Positions 13,399-26,100 of a DNA stretch of 64,000 nt are shown here, in pieces. The notes under the pieces were generated by a model. That model ran no database searches and was not told where the DNA came from. It saw only the letters and a list, made by a program, of their open reading frames with translations. The DNA lies in the NCBI GenBank assembly GCA_009741485.1, contig CM019236.1:42070361-42134360 (forward strand), read 5' to 3'. Positions within the stretch are counted from its first letter, which is position 1, and each line of letters opens with the position of its first letter. Both the position numbers and the translations under genes were made by a program. The stretch comes from Malurus cyaneus samueli. Its lineage: Eukaryota > Chordata > Aves > Passeriformes > Maluridae.

Positions 13399-15544
13399 AT
13401 AAGGCATTGTGAATAGTGTAACAAAAGGAGGGACCGATGGATGCAAGCGTAAGATGGAGTCTGAGTTCTCACATGCATCATTTCCAGGAAGGTCCTTCTG
13501 CCCCTCTCATTTCTGACACACCCAGCACCTCAGTATGCCAAATATAAAATTCAGAACTTGTACTAAGTTTAGCTAAAAAAAAATCTCCTGTTGGTCTTTT
13601 CTAAGTTTAGCAAGTTTATGTAGTCTTTTTTTTTTTTTGTTTTAATTTCCCTTCTTCTGTCCCCCTCTCCATTTTTTCCTTCTAGCTCTTCTTTCTTGTT
13701 TGAGAATTTGTACTGCATAATTGTTTAAAAGAAGTAGATTTTAATTAAGACAGAGAGAACTCCAGTTCTCTCAAAAAACTGAAGACAGGGCTCCTGTAGA
13801 GGAAACCCCCATCACCTCATCTCAAGAATCTGGACCTTTCTTCTTCTTTCATTATTATTTTCTGAATCTTTTTTAAGGTCCCATGCAGAAGAATTTGGTT
13901 TTTTGGCAGAGGAGGCAAAGCCCCCTTTGGTATTGAGACAAGAAGCAACTGCAAGTTCATGAGCTGAATACAAAAGAAAATTTACTTTTTCTAGGCCAGT
14001 ATATAGGCATCTATTCAAAATATTATAACCTACCTACCCTGAATCAATAGTGCAATTTGATAGGCTTGAATCTGTCTGGGGTCTCTGAACTCAGCCTGGA
14101 AGAAGAAAACTCTTCATCCCCAGGTGTAACACAGGTTCATTTGCCTAGTTTCTTTCTTGGATTAATTAATGAAACACAATCGTCCGCTTCACTGTTTAAA
14201 AACCTGGATTATCCCAGTGACGCTAGTTTGTTTTGTTAGAGGAAAGACAGGCTGGAGTCCAAATCCATAAAAAACCTGAAACTACTATAGCTTCCCATAT
14301 CTCCCCAATATCATGGAAGGTATCAGCATTTTTCTCTCATCATTAAAGACCTATATCAAAGCAGGGACAAATCCTGTAATACCACAACAGATCTAGAAAG
14401 CCAAGTTTCTCTATATGCTCCAGATGTACTTACACACCATTTACAATTTTGCATTTATCCTTTCCATAGAACTATATTTAATACAAAAACACTTTTAAGA
14501 CAACTTAAGTATACTTCCACCTGGAATAGTTTATTCTCATTTAGAACTTTAGACACACTGCTAATTAGCATTTAATGTTATAACACTGGTGTGTTTTACA
14601 AATTTTAGACATGTTTGTGCACTTCTGCCTGGGTGCTGCTACAGGAATTCCGTGTTAGCAAGGAAATAGAAATAAATTTTAGCTGCGGATTTGTGGTTGC
14701 TCCGGATGCCTGCCTGTGCTGACTCGCATACGGATATTTTATTGTCACCAGTGGTTGGCAATGAACAAGACATTATATTTCAAACTTTTATAACTGAGCT
14801 ATCACTGAATGGTATTTTGGCAGGAGATGACCTTCTATTCATTATAACTATCACACATCCAAGCAAGAATCTGGAAACAGATTTCATTACATAATTACCT
14901 TAATCTTGCTGATTAAATTAGTTGAGTGCGCTATTCTGGACTAATGAAAATGAATCGTTAAAATTAATTTGAAATATTAGCCTTTGAGTATATAATCATA
15001 TTAGCATACTATTCACTGCTAGCCTGATGCTGGGTAGAAAACCTTGCAGGGAAAAGCATAGCTCAGCTGCACAAAGAAGTAATTAAAGGATTATGGTATT
15101 TCTAATGAAAAGACAGGTCATAGAACTCACTAAGGACATCATGGAAACTTCACAGGAGGCAAAATGAATGTCCAAGAAAATACTTTCCTTTAAAAAATTC
15201 TATTTTATCTATTTACTTTTCATAAATCAAAGAAACAAATGTCAAAAAGCAGTTTTGCACGAATATAGAATTAAGCACTGACCTTTAAATATGAGCACAC
15301 TATGTAGCACTTTCAAGGTTTTCCAGCAGATTGAACAAATTAAAGAGCTCATTTCTGACAATGACTTTGCTTCCAGTCACTGTATCTATCAGATTTTAAA
15401 TAATGAAGATCTGAAGTGATAGTGGGTGACTCACCTAAATGGCTATGAAAGATATTTAAAAACCCAAAATATAAAAAATTATGAGTTTACAAGGAAACTG
15501 AACCCTTAGGACTTTTATTTAGCTGAAATACAAGAATAAAATCA

Positions 15545-17580
15545 TCACACCAGTTAAGCTGGAAAAGACCTCTAAGATCATTAAGTGAAACCATTACCTC
15601 AGCACAGCCAAGTCCATCACTAAACCATGTCCCTCAGGAACACAACTACATGTCTTTAAATACCTCTAGGGATGGTAACTCCACTACTTCCCTAGGCAGT
15701 CTGTTCTAATGCTTGATAATCCTTTTAGTGAGGAACTTTTTCTCCTATCCAATCTAAGCCTCTGCTGGCTCAACGCGAGGACATTTCCTCTCATTCCATC
15801 ATGAACTACCAGTGAGGCTCCCACCTCACTACAACCTCCTCTCATAGAAAGAGAAGTCTACCCTGCACTTCCTTTTCTCCAGGTTAAACATGCTCAGCTC
15901 CCCCAGCCTCCCCTCACAGGACTTGTGCTCTAGATCCTTCGCCAGCTCCACTGCCCTTCTCTGGACACGTTCCAGCATCCCAACATCTTTCTTGTGGTGA
16001 GGGGCCCAAAAGTGAACAGCCTCACCAGTGCCGAGTACAGGGGGACAACCACCTCCCTGGTCCTGCTGGCCACATTATTGCTAATCCAGGCCAGGATGCC
16101 ACTGGCCTTCTTGGCCACCTGGGCACAGCTGGCTCATGTCCAGCTGCTGGTGACCAGCACCCCCAGGTCCTTTTCCACTGGGCAGTTTTCCAGACACTCT
16201 CCTCCAGCAGAGTAGCGCTGCCCGGGGTTGATCCAAATACAGGATCCACCCCTTGGCCTTGCAGAAACTCTTATCACAGGCATCATGTCCGGATGTCTCT
16301 GCACGGCCTTCCCACCTTCAGCAAGCCAACATTCCCATGAAACCCGAGCTGTCTGAGAGCTTACTGAGGGTGCACTTGAACCCTTTGTCCAGATCATCAA
16401 TGAAGATGTTAAACAGGACTGGGCCTGCACTAATCCCTAGGGAACATCTCTAGAGAAAGACTGCCAGCTGGGTGTGTAACTCCATTCCTCCACCACTCCT
16501 CTCTGGGACCAGCCATCCAGACAGCTCTTACCTCGGCAGACAGAGCCCCTGTCCAAGCCATGGGCTGCTAGCTTTTCCAGGAGAATGCTGTGGGACACAC
16601 TCTCAAAGGCTTTATTAAAGCCCAGGTAAACAACATCCACAGCCTTTCCCTCATCCAGTAGGTGAATAACCCTGTCTTAAAAGGAGTTCAGTTAGTCAGG
16701 AATTGCCTTTAATAAACCCATATGCTGACTGGGCCTGATCACGCAGGCTTCTCTCCGTGCCATGTAATGTCACTCAGGATGATCTGCTCCTGACCCTCCC
16801 CAGCACTGAGGTCAAGCTGACAGGCCTGCACTTCCCTGAATCCTCCTTCTGCAGTACCCTTATGTGGATCCCATCTACCCTCACAGACTTATCTGTTTCT
16901 AAGTGATGGAGCAGGTCACTGATCATTTTTCCTTTCCCTTATGGGGGTTTGGTTCTGTTTCCCATCCCTGTCTTTCAGCTCAAGGGGTGTGGTACCTGCA
17001 GAACAACTGGTCTTTAATATTAAAGATTGAGGCAAAGAAGGTATAAAGCATCTTAGCATTTTCTTCATCTTTTATTGCCATGTTTTCAGTGCATCAAATA
17101 AAGGATGGAGATTCTCCCTAGAACTTCTAGACCTTCTTTTTTGTTGGTCATATATTTATAGAAACATTTTTGTTGTCTTTTATACCAACAGGCAGATCAA
17201 ATTCTAGCTGGCCCTTCTAATTTTCCTCCTGCATAACCTCACAACATCCTGTAACGCTCCTGAGTTGCCAAAATCTTCTTTCTAAGGTCATAAACTCTTC
17301 TTCCCCACCCCCCAAGTTACAGCCAAAGCTCTCTGTTTAAACTAGACATGGGGGGACAGACAACTCTTGCACCTTTAAGATTTCTCTCTTGAATAATGTC
17401 TAGCCTTCCTGGACTCCTTTGCCATTTAGAATGCTTCCCAAGCAACTCAGTCAATCAGTCTTCTAAACAGTCCAAAGCCTACCCTCTGAAAGTCCAAGGC
17501 AGCAGTTCTGTTATGCCCTCTCCTCACAGTTTTGAAATCTGAAAACTCTATAATTTCATAGTGCTCAAGACAGCCTCTGA
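15545..17580 (-). mobile_element. CR1 LINE, 5'-truncated, best copy
   Basis: On the minus strand the element's 3' end lies near 15545 (plus strand AGCTGGAAAAGACCTCTAAG) and the sequence extends about 2 kb into ORF2. A reverse-transcriptase segment reads DVVYLGFNKAFESVSHSILL, followed by EKLAAHGLD. Further upstream is the region whose plus strand reads TTAAAGATTGAGGCAAAGAAG, also a CR1 pattern. Stops and frame changes make it inactive. It spans the R2/P3 boundary, so that boundary is not an insertion edge. Confidence 0.93.
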
Positions 17581-20500
17581 AACAATTATTTCAAAAGAAG
17601 TTTTCAAGATTCAGTTATTTCTTGTATTTTTAAAGTATTTTCATCTCCCTGCTAGGTGTGAACTTGTCTCCTTCGCCCTGCTTTCCAAGGGATCACTATA
17701 CCCAGTCAATCATACCTGTCAATTTCAAAGAGTGCCAAAAGCTGATACAGGAAACTGCAGCCCCGCTGCTGTGTTTGTAGCAACAGTTCCAGGTAGAACC
17801 ACAAACATCTGGCAGGAAGGAGCATGTAGAAAATTTGCAGAGCTGCCTAAAGGTGCAAAGTCAATGACTGCATAATAATATTGACAATATTTAGTTCTGA
17901 AATATAGCTGTGCATAAGTAGAAGAAAATGAAATTTATTTATAATGTTATCAATTATCTACTTTAGCAGCATTTTTATCATTTTACTTCTACGACCAGGA
18001 GTAAGAAAACCCTAGTTTGTTCAAGTATATTTCAGTTCTCCTTTTCCATTGGAATTTGCTAGGCTTCATCTAATTGTTCAGTTTTATGAAGGAGACTTAG
18101 AAGTCAATCTTTTCACTAATGATTTGTGTCTCTAGAAAACACCTCAACACACTTCACAGAAACCACATTTTAAAATTATAAGAGCTCAAAACAATTTGGT
18201 ACAGCTGCTGAATTCATCAATACCTTTCTTCCTGTGTCAGTGTCAGTGGTAACTTCTGCTTAAAACCCTCTCATAGGGAAAAGTAGAGTACTTATTATCA
18301 GATTATTTTTTTCTTTATTTTCCTTCTCATTATTTATTTGATTACATAGTTATCTCATTACCATATCATTTGTCAGCATCTTTCAGCAGGAACTGTAAGA
18401 GGTCTTCTGTAAGAGTAGCTTTGCTCTTGCTTTTTTGTGCTTTGTTTTTCTGAGGCCTAGGAAGGTTCAATCCTTATGGGAACTGTTAAGATGTACCACA
18501 AACTTAATTATTTTCTGACACAAGCCCATTTAAAGATAATACAGCTTGAGAGACAACACAACACTCATAATTACCTTTTGATTCCTACTTAGTATTCCCC
18601 AAAATTTTGCTACCCTAAAGATGTTTGTAGCAGCTAACTAACAAGATATCTCAGCAGATCTAAGCGTGATACAGAGACTAGAATTTGCCATTTATGTGCA
18701 TTTTTCAGTGTGTGCAAAATCGGTGATACCTACTTTTAAAATCCTTTCCAGTATTACTAGTGGTTTCTTTTATTATTAAGGGTGGTATTGTTCTGTTTTT
18801 CTAGAAACTAACATGACACATTTATTCCAGACAAAATACTACAGTACATTGATATTAAAAAAAACCTTTATCTGAAACAAAAAATGTTAATATTGTTAAT
18901 ATTACTGGACTGGTTAGAAATGTACAAAAAAGCTGCCAATCTCATTTTATTATATTTACACCTTTCATATTATTTGCCCAGGCTTCATTTATGAAACAAA
19001 GACATAGTTCATTTGTTGCAAATTAACTATATTTAAATCAATACGAAAGTTATTGACCTGATGACAGTGTTATTTAAACCCCTATTATTTCATGTCACGT
19101 AATTTCTTTGTCCATAAATCTATTGATGTGCTATATTTTGACTCAAGGCCAGGGCTATTCCATTACAAGAATCTAAAAGAGCGTAACAGTTTTGGATGGG
19201 GATGCAAGAAATAAAACCAAGGCTAATTCCTTTGTCAGTAAAATCGTAACATTATTATTTCCTTTTTTTTTCCTTTTTTAATTAAGGAGATTAAATCAGT
19301 TGAGTTGGTTTGCTGTGGAAATTTAGAGGCTGTTTAAATATTCAAGCACACAGTTTAAAGGTTGAATGTCCCATGCTCTTGAACAGCTGTCAAAAAAACT
19401 TGTGGAATTTTTCCTTCTCTCCATTTTCACAAGTTTTGATTGGGGCAGAAGAGAAACTATCCTTATCACTTATATCTGCTTTCTGTACCACTCATTTAGC
19501 AGATCTCTCTGTGACTCTGCCTCCCCACAACAGCTGAAGACTTGACTTCCTACCTCTACACATATATGCACATTTTCTACGGAGCACCGCATGTACTGCC
19601 TGAAACAAATAATTTGGGAAAGGCCACGGATTCTGGGATTCATTGGTGTATAAACAGATGCTTCAGATGTCCTTTCAGATTCAGTGGGAAAAAAAAGAAT
19701 GAGATTAATGTTTGCTTCACGTTTGTGCTTCTTCAGGTGTAGACAAAGTGAATAACATCTCCACCATTGGGACCACTATCCCAGATTTGTATTTGGCTCT
19801 TCAGCACCTCTGGTCTAACACATAAATACTACTTACAAATTCTGCTGCTGCTCCATCTTTAGTTTCTACAGAAGCCATTATTTTTTCAATCTTTTACAAC
19901 TTCTGCCCGGTTATCTTCTCTGGGCTCCTGTACATGCATACTATATATATATATGTCTTTCCATGTTAAAAATGGCTGCTCCTAAACTCTACTCTGTTTT
20001 CTTTTGATCCTATTTGACCCTTGCTAAATACCACCAAAAGTTTCTAATATAATACCATATCGAAGTTAAGTTTTTAACTACTGTTCTTCAATACCCCCTG
20101 TCCAAATTATTCTCTGTTCCAAAATTCATCCTACTTCTCATGCTTCATTTATTCTGACAATGGTCTGAAGAGTCTAGATACCAGCAGGAAAAAAAAAATA
20201 TATCCAGCTGCCTACATAAAGTACTCTAGACACGCCCTTGAGCCCCCAATGCTGCTGAATCACAAGTATTTGTTGAAGAACGACTTCTACAATGATGTGT
20301 TCTTTAGCAAGCTATACAGACGTGTAAACATGCAGTTCATGTGCATTTGATTTCACCTCGCCTCAGCTTGCGTGTTTATACTTAGCTGATGAATGCCTGT
20401 GAGCATGATCCTGTCCCTGTATGACTTTGAAATGGGTAGCCAGTGGACAGCTTAGCAAGGGACACTGGTGCTAACAACACCTTGCCCTAGCTGGTGCCAG

Positions 20501-21433
20501 AATAGTTATGATCTCTGAGCATTCCTCATTTGAAGTTAACTCTCAGATTGTTAGGCAGGATATTCCATGGATGGCATTTGCTGGGAAAATACAGTATCTT
20601 TAGTACTATTGCTAGATAATGGCTCCAGAAGCTCAGTTTGAGCTTTGATTCTTTCCTTTCTCATCATACTCATACTCCTCACAAGTGGGCAAAGAGCCCA
20701 AGTGATGCTAAGAACAGTGATGTTTAGCGTACGGAGTCACTTGTGCTGACTTAAATGCCATTACAGAGTTAAATGCTGCACACAGGCCAGGTTGTACAGA
20801 CTTCTTTTAAAATGAGTTTTAGAAGGATTACTCTGTTTATTGATCTATTGAAGCTTGGAATTGTGTCAAATTTTCTTTGACCTGGGTATTGTTAAAACAC
20901 AGAGCTCAAAAACTATTTGATCTCTATGTGCCTATAAAGAAATTAATAAAAACCAATAAAAAATTAACTTCATCACAGCACTCCATAATTATTAATTGTG
21001 TTATCTTTTCAGTAATAGTGCAATGTAAACACTATTTAAAATTATGTCTTAGGAGTTCAAGGGAAACAGTGAAATGAGTAAAGATCACAATAAGCCTCTT
21101 GTTTCAATGTGTGAGAAGCGACATTTAAATTTTTCAAGTCCAGTCTTGGCATCAGCTAGGGAGTACTTGGCTATGCTCAAAGGAACAAACTTCTGTCTAT
21201 GTCAAGGACAATCCTAAAGAGTAAAAACAGTGAACATAGAAGGCTGCACTGAACCTCTGAGTTAGAAACACAGAGTGAGCAAAGATTAACATTTATCAGA
21301 GCTTTCCACTTGTTTCTACCATTGCAGACATATTAACATGTACACCATGACTTCATGTTGCTATGTACTCCTTCAATGGAACAGAAGAGTAACAGACAAA
21401 AGAAATGAAAATCCAAGTATATTTTAAATTGAA

Positions 21434-21507
21434 TTTGTGTCTCTGTAGAGAAATTAGAGTATCTATTTTTTATAATTTCTCTGTAGAGAAATTAAGAGTA
21501 TCTACTT
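21434..21507. repeat. Short tandem repeat with palindrome (second copy)
   Basis: Counterpart of 4716-4792 in Q3, with the palindrome at 21474-21493. Its presence in both copies shows that it predates the duplication or that the two are the same locus. Confidence 0.85.
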
Positions 21508-21887
21508 TTTTCTTTAAATCTTTGAAAATCTTTGCTGCACAAGTCACAGTCAGACTGTGTGTTAACTGTTGAAAGGATATTGCCAATTCCATAATGGCTC
21601 ATGTCCTCATTTTGAAGTTCGAAGTACAATTTAGGAGAGCATGTTACAGCTTTGGCTACAGGAGGAGAACAGAAAATACAAGATTGTCAAAATTTTAAAG
21701 AAGAAGATGTAAGTTTTTGTACACTAATCTGTGACAGGGATTCGTGAAAAGTACTGAATTAGAGAATAAAATTCTTCTCTTCAGAGGGCACTGGGAACAC
21801 AGTGTAACTGTCTGAACATGCCCACATAGCCTCAGCAACCCCAGTTTGAATGACTGCTTCAATTAAGAAAGCAGATGGTCATTTTCA

Positions 21888-22971
21888 CCACAGTTTACTT
21901 CCTACTGGTGCTAATGTTAAATGATGCAAGTTTAACACTGTAGTTATGTGGCAGAGAAATGGAAATACTAAACTTTATTGCCAAACATGTATTTTTGTAA
22001 AAGTAATACTGCTACTGGAAGTTAGTTCCTTCTGTTGTTTAAAAAAATTAAGGTTCTACTATGAGCTTTTGAAGTAGTTAGTTACTCACAGAGTACTTGC
22101 AGCTAATTCTTGGAAGGCTGGCTAGTCATACACTGCTGGCTTTAGTCCTTGTTTCCAGCTCCTACATCACATGAAAGACAACTAAAAATACATTAAATAC
22201 TTCTCCATTCAAGCAAGTTTAAAAAAATGTTGCAATAATATTAGGTGCTGAAAGTAAAAGTGTTATGTGCAAAGTTATGAAGAGAAGCAAGGAAATAAAA
22301 AGAGATTACAATCTTTCTGCTAAAGTGTGGTCTGTGATACAGCAAGAGAAAACCTTGACAAGGTTCAATTGTGGAATTTCAGCATGTTTTCATCCAAGAT
22401 CAATCACAGATCTAACAAATATCATTTGTTACTGTTTGGTCTGTGCTTATCCACCTCACTAAAACAAAAATCCATATGCCAAGAAAATAATGCAATGACA
22501 GTTATGTTTACTGTAATAATAAAAGAATAATAACAGAACAGTAACAGATGCTTCCTAGATGCTAAGTGGTTTATATAAAAATTTAATAGGCTAAAGGTGC
22601 CTCTGTATAAGGCTTTATATTGTTTGTTTATTTGTTTATTGGAAACACAAATAAAATGTGCAAACACAAATTAATGAAATATGTAGGACTGGAGTCAGCT
22701 GCAGTTTCTGAAGTTGCTTGCCTGCCTACTAACAACAGTAATTTATACAGATTTGCATTATATTAAAGAATTATTTCACCCTTACTTCATATTCCTGATT
22801 TTTATTTATACTGTAGTATCACTGTGACTGCCAGGTGAGGGTTGGGTTGTTGTTTTTTTGTTTATAGTCTCATTGTTATCTCAGCTGGGACACTTTTGAT
22901 AAGAGTAATTATTTTTAAGAAATCAACTAGCAAATGTATTATGCTGGGAGGCACTAGTATGGATTACTCAC
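21888..22971 (-). other. Unique sequence after the last visible ADAMTS19 exon
   Basis: This is the unique stretch between the repeat block and the last visible exon, and is probably part of an ADAMTS19 intron. Open frames of 65 to 81 codons at about 22265-22667 lie on both strands and look like chance. No other feature is seen. Confidence 0.7.
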
Positions 22972-23124
22972 CTTAGACCAGTCTCCCATTCTCCAGACGT
23001 AGCATTTGGAATAGTCCTCACAATCCTCTGCTTCTTTAGGTCTTGTGGACAAAACACATTTCTTGCGTGGATTGGTGCACCTCACAGTCCGATGCCGTAC
23101 TCCCTTACCACACTTTACAGAGCA
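22972..23124 (-). CDS. ADAMTS19: ADAMTS19 exon: TSP1-4 and start of TSP1-5
   Basis: This 153-base exon is exactly 51 codons. It reads [35 protein letters not shown], then [16 protein letters not shown]. It completes TSP1-4 and starts TSP1-5. The acceptor is CAACAG and the donor GTGAGT. The open donor shows the transcript continues to the left, but no exon for the rest of TSP1-5 or the PLAC domain was found down to position 1. Confidence 0.94.
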
Positions 23125-26100
23125 CTGTTGGAAACAAAATGTTTTTCAGATTTCTACAAAATTCAGTTACCCCATTTCAACCCCTTCTAATGACTCCAGC
23201 CAGGCCAACATAAATATTTCACAGCTTCAGCGATCTCCTGACTTCTAACCTTCAATTGCATCAATAGCAATTTATTAAAAAAAAAAAAAAGAACAAAAAT
23301 TCCTTATGGGACAGAATGATAGTTGATCCATTTTTAGCTAAAATTAGATCAAAGTTTATTTGCTTGAGGAAAAAATAGGCTTTTGAATAAGAAAAGTTAT
23401 GATTAAATTAATGCAAAATATACTAGAAATGTAAGGCAACAATGAAAGGAAATACAGTGCAAAACAATCAAAATAATGTTCATAGGAATAAAATATGAAG
23501 CAACTTCAGAAAAGTTCTTTTAGCAACTTTTAGTGTCCGACAGGAGTTTTTTCGGAGAGGGAAAAAAAAAGAAGAATGGAAAAGCAAACACTCTAAAACC
23601 ACGCAAGAATCCAGACTGAACTTGAAAATCCAAAGTCACTATATAGACAGCATGTGAAAACTTTCTTCAGGTTGCTCAGTAGGTCCTAATCTATGTTTTT
23701 TTTCCACTGCTCCCACTTACACTGCCAAAAATGATGCCATTTCCTTCTCAAAACATTATCACTGCTTTTGATCATCCCACTGCTTGCAGTTCAAAACTCT
23801 TCTTTGCCAAGCTGATTATAACTGCAGGAAGCAGCAATGGCTAGTTCCTACATAATGGTGATGGTAGAAATGGTCATGGGAACTACCTCACTCTTCAAAA
23901 AATATTTCTTGTTTCCCAAAAAAACATTTTCACTCATTTCTCATCTCTGAAGTAAAACAAACACACCAAGTAATCCATGTATTTCTTTTTCTCACTTCTG
24001 TAAATGGCATCCATTCCCATAACCAGCCCTCATGCTTTAAAACTGTGTACCATGCCAAAAACTGGTGGTATTTACACCTCCTATCTCTACCTTAGCATCT
24101 GCTTTTCATCCTTGAAAACATTCCCTATTTGTTAGCTCTTTCTTGCTTGGGGAACAAATGGTTCTGCTGAGTAGAGCAGTCCAAAGAAAGGATTTCACCA
24201 ACAGAAGCTGCTCTTTATATTTTGATCACAGAGGCATCCATAGCACAACTTCTAGTATGAGAGGCAACTAGAATTGCCTTTACTCCACCAATGAAGGGAG
24301 AAGTTCCAAACAACCCCTTCATCTTCTCCAGATGGCAGTGAGAACACCACTTTCTTCTGCCATGGTCAGTTAATTTTAGAGGAAACCAAAGCTGAAGAAA
24401 GCCAAATGGACAAGCATATTTAAAGATCTTCAATTAATAAGCTTTTTGAACAATAATTACCCATTACAGCAAACCTTCTAGATACAACATATGTGAAATT
24501 GTGTTATTTACAAGCCTATTTGCCTATTGCTGTTGCTTTAGAAGAGCAGAGAAGAAAGAGGAAGAAAAAGTCTTTGCCTGCAGATCGCCTCAAAGTCTCT
24601 GAAGCAGATGAAATCAACCATCTACTCACGGATCAACACTCCTTGGTACGAAAGCACATCCCAGATGTTCCCACTCTGAACCCCAGGTCTTGTAGCTGAT
24701 AAGTGATCCCTTAATTCTATTTGCCCCTAGTTATGCACCACTACAGACAGGACATACTTGATTATACGTGCTTGAGAACTGGCCAGAAGAAACTGTTCCA
24801 CAACATTAACTAGGTAAAATGTAGTAGCTCAACACAGATGGTATTCCGAGTCCCTGAACCCTTTGCCAAATCATTACATGAGGACCAGGAAAATCATCAG
24901 GCTGAGCTATGCCATTTGATGCTGAAAAAAAACTAATTTCCAGAAAATACAAAGGCACAAATAATGACTATGGAGTATTTGTATAAATAAATGCAGCACC
25001 TCTGACCAGACTCCCGCCTCCCACACAGTCATGCAGTCCTGGCCTTCACAGCGCTGTGCTGAAGCAGGTTTTGGCCCCAGACAATCCCTCTCCCTCGCTC
25101 TGATCAAGGTCCCATTTCTGAGCTGCTGGGTGCAGGCTACTTGTCTGTTCTGGGTTCCTTTTCCACATGTCCTTGAACACGGTGTCCATTCTGTCATCAT
25201 CCATCTGCAAAGAAACACAGGCAATGTAGTAATAGGAAATTGGGAAGGGAAAAATATCATCACATTATCTTACTCTCTTGCTCAACAGTGTATATACCTA
25301 AGACATACTTGCATATTTTCAGCCTCCTTTTACTGTCGTTTTGCTAATGGAGTTTATTAATCTAATGTACATGAGATTAAAGATGGTATTAATGTACATG
25401 TAATTTCCTTCCCTGGTCCATTTTCCTTATGTTTTTAAAGTACTTTCCTCTAACTGTAATTCCAATTGGAAAATTTCAAAAATATATTTACATTTTAAAG
25501 TTGGCAGATGCCTGATCAGCTCGCCTGTTATTCTCTGGATGTCTATCTGTGTCAAGTATGCCACACATGTAAAGTCTAGAATTCCTTGAAAATGTTCTGT
25601 TGAGAGAATTACTCAAGTGTGAAGGACTCATTGCTCTGGAGAAAGCATAAAAGCCCACAAATCATGTTCTTCATGGTCAAGTCTAACTCAGGGTGCATGG
25701 TTTAAATCACAACAGCAAGGAAAGCTCATGTAGTCTGGCAGAGTCCACATACCTGGAGAGTAATCGTTCTAGAACATAATTTTCCCCAGATGCTCTGTAG
25801 AACCAGACTGTGGCCATGTGCCTTTAAAAATCAAATAGTTCTGCCCCTGATTCGGTACAAAAGTGTGTTCAAGGAAACTTAGTTTGCAAGGAGAGCACTT
25901 AGGAAACTGAGATTTAATAAATTTGTTTCAACCTTCTGTCATGCATGTGTAGCAAGAAACTGAAACATTAAAGTAAGGATTTTTTTGTTATCTGCCCAGA
26001 TATATAATTTATAAATCATAGTCTGTCAAGATAATAAAATAGATTTCAAGGTATTTCTTCAAATGCCAGTAGCAAATAAGTAGTTATGCAAGTGCAGGCT

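Larger units (their letters stand above)
10919..13415. other. Single-copy segment U between repeats
   Basis: About 2,497 bases present once in the window, flanked by P2 on the left and R2 on the right. It takes the position that Q occupies in the other unit and is nearly the same length as Q (2,501 or 2,519), yet shows no similarity to Q that I can see in either orientation. It includes an AT-rich palindromic tract at about 12001-12050 and a poly-T tract at 13347-13398. No gene recognised. Confidence 0.8.
13416..21887. repeat. Complete copy of the ~8.4 kb unit (R2-P3-Q3)
   Basis: This is the longest and best-preserved version of the unit. R2 is 13416-16744, P3 is 16745-19368 and Q3 is 19369-21887. 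Everything in 66-10918 can be explained as two partial copies of it. Beyond 21887 the sequence is unique and leads into ADAMTS19. Apart from a CR1 it holds no recognisable gene. Confidence 0.95.

Noticed and set aside
24215..24433. Minus-strand open frame with CxxC-like residues
   Set aside because: The cysteine and histidine spacing does not fit a zinc finger, and the exons on either side join in phase without it.
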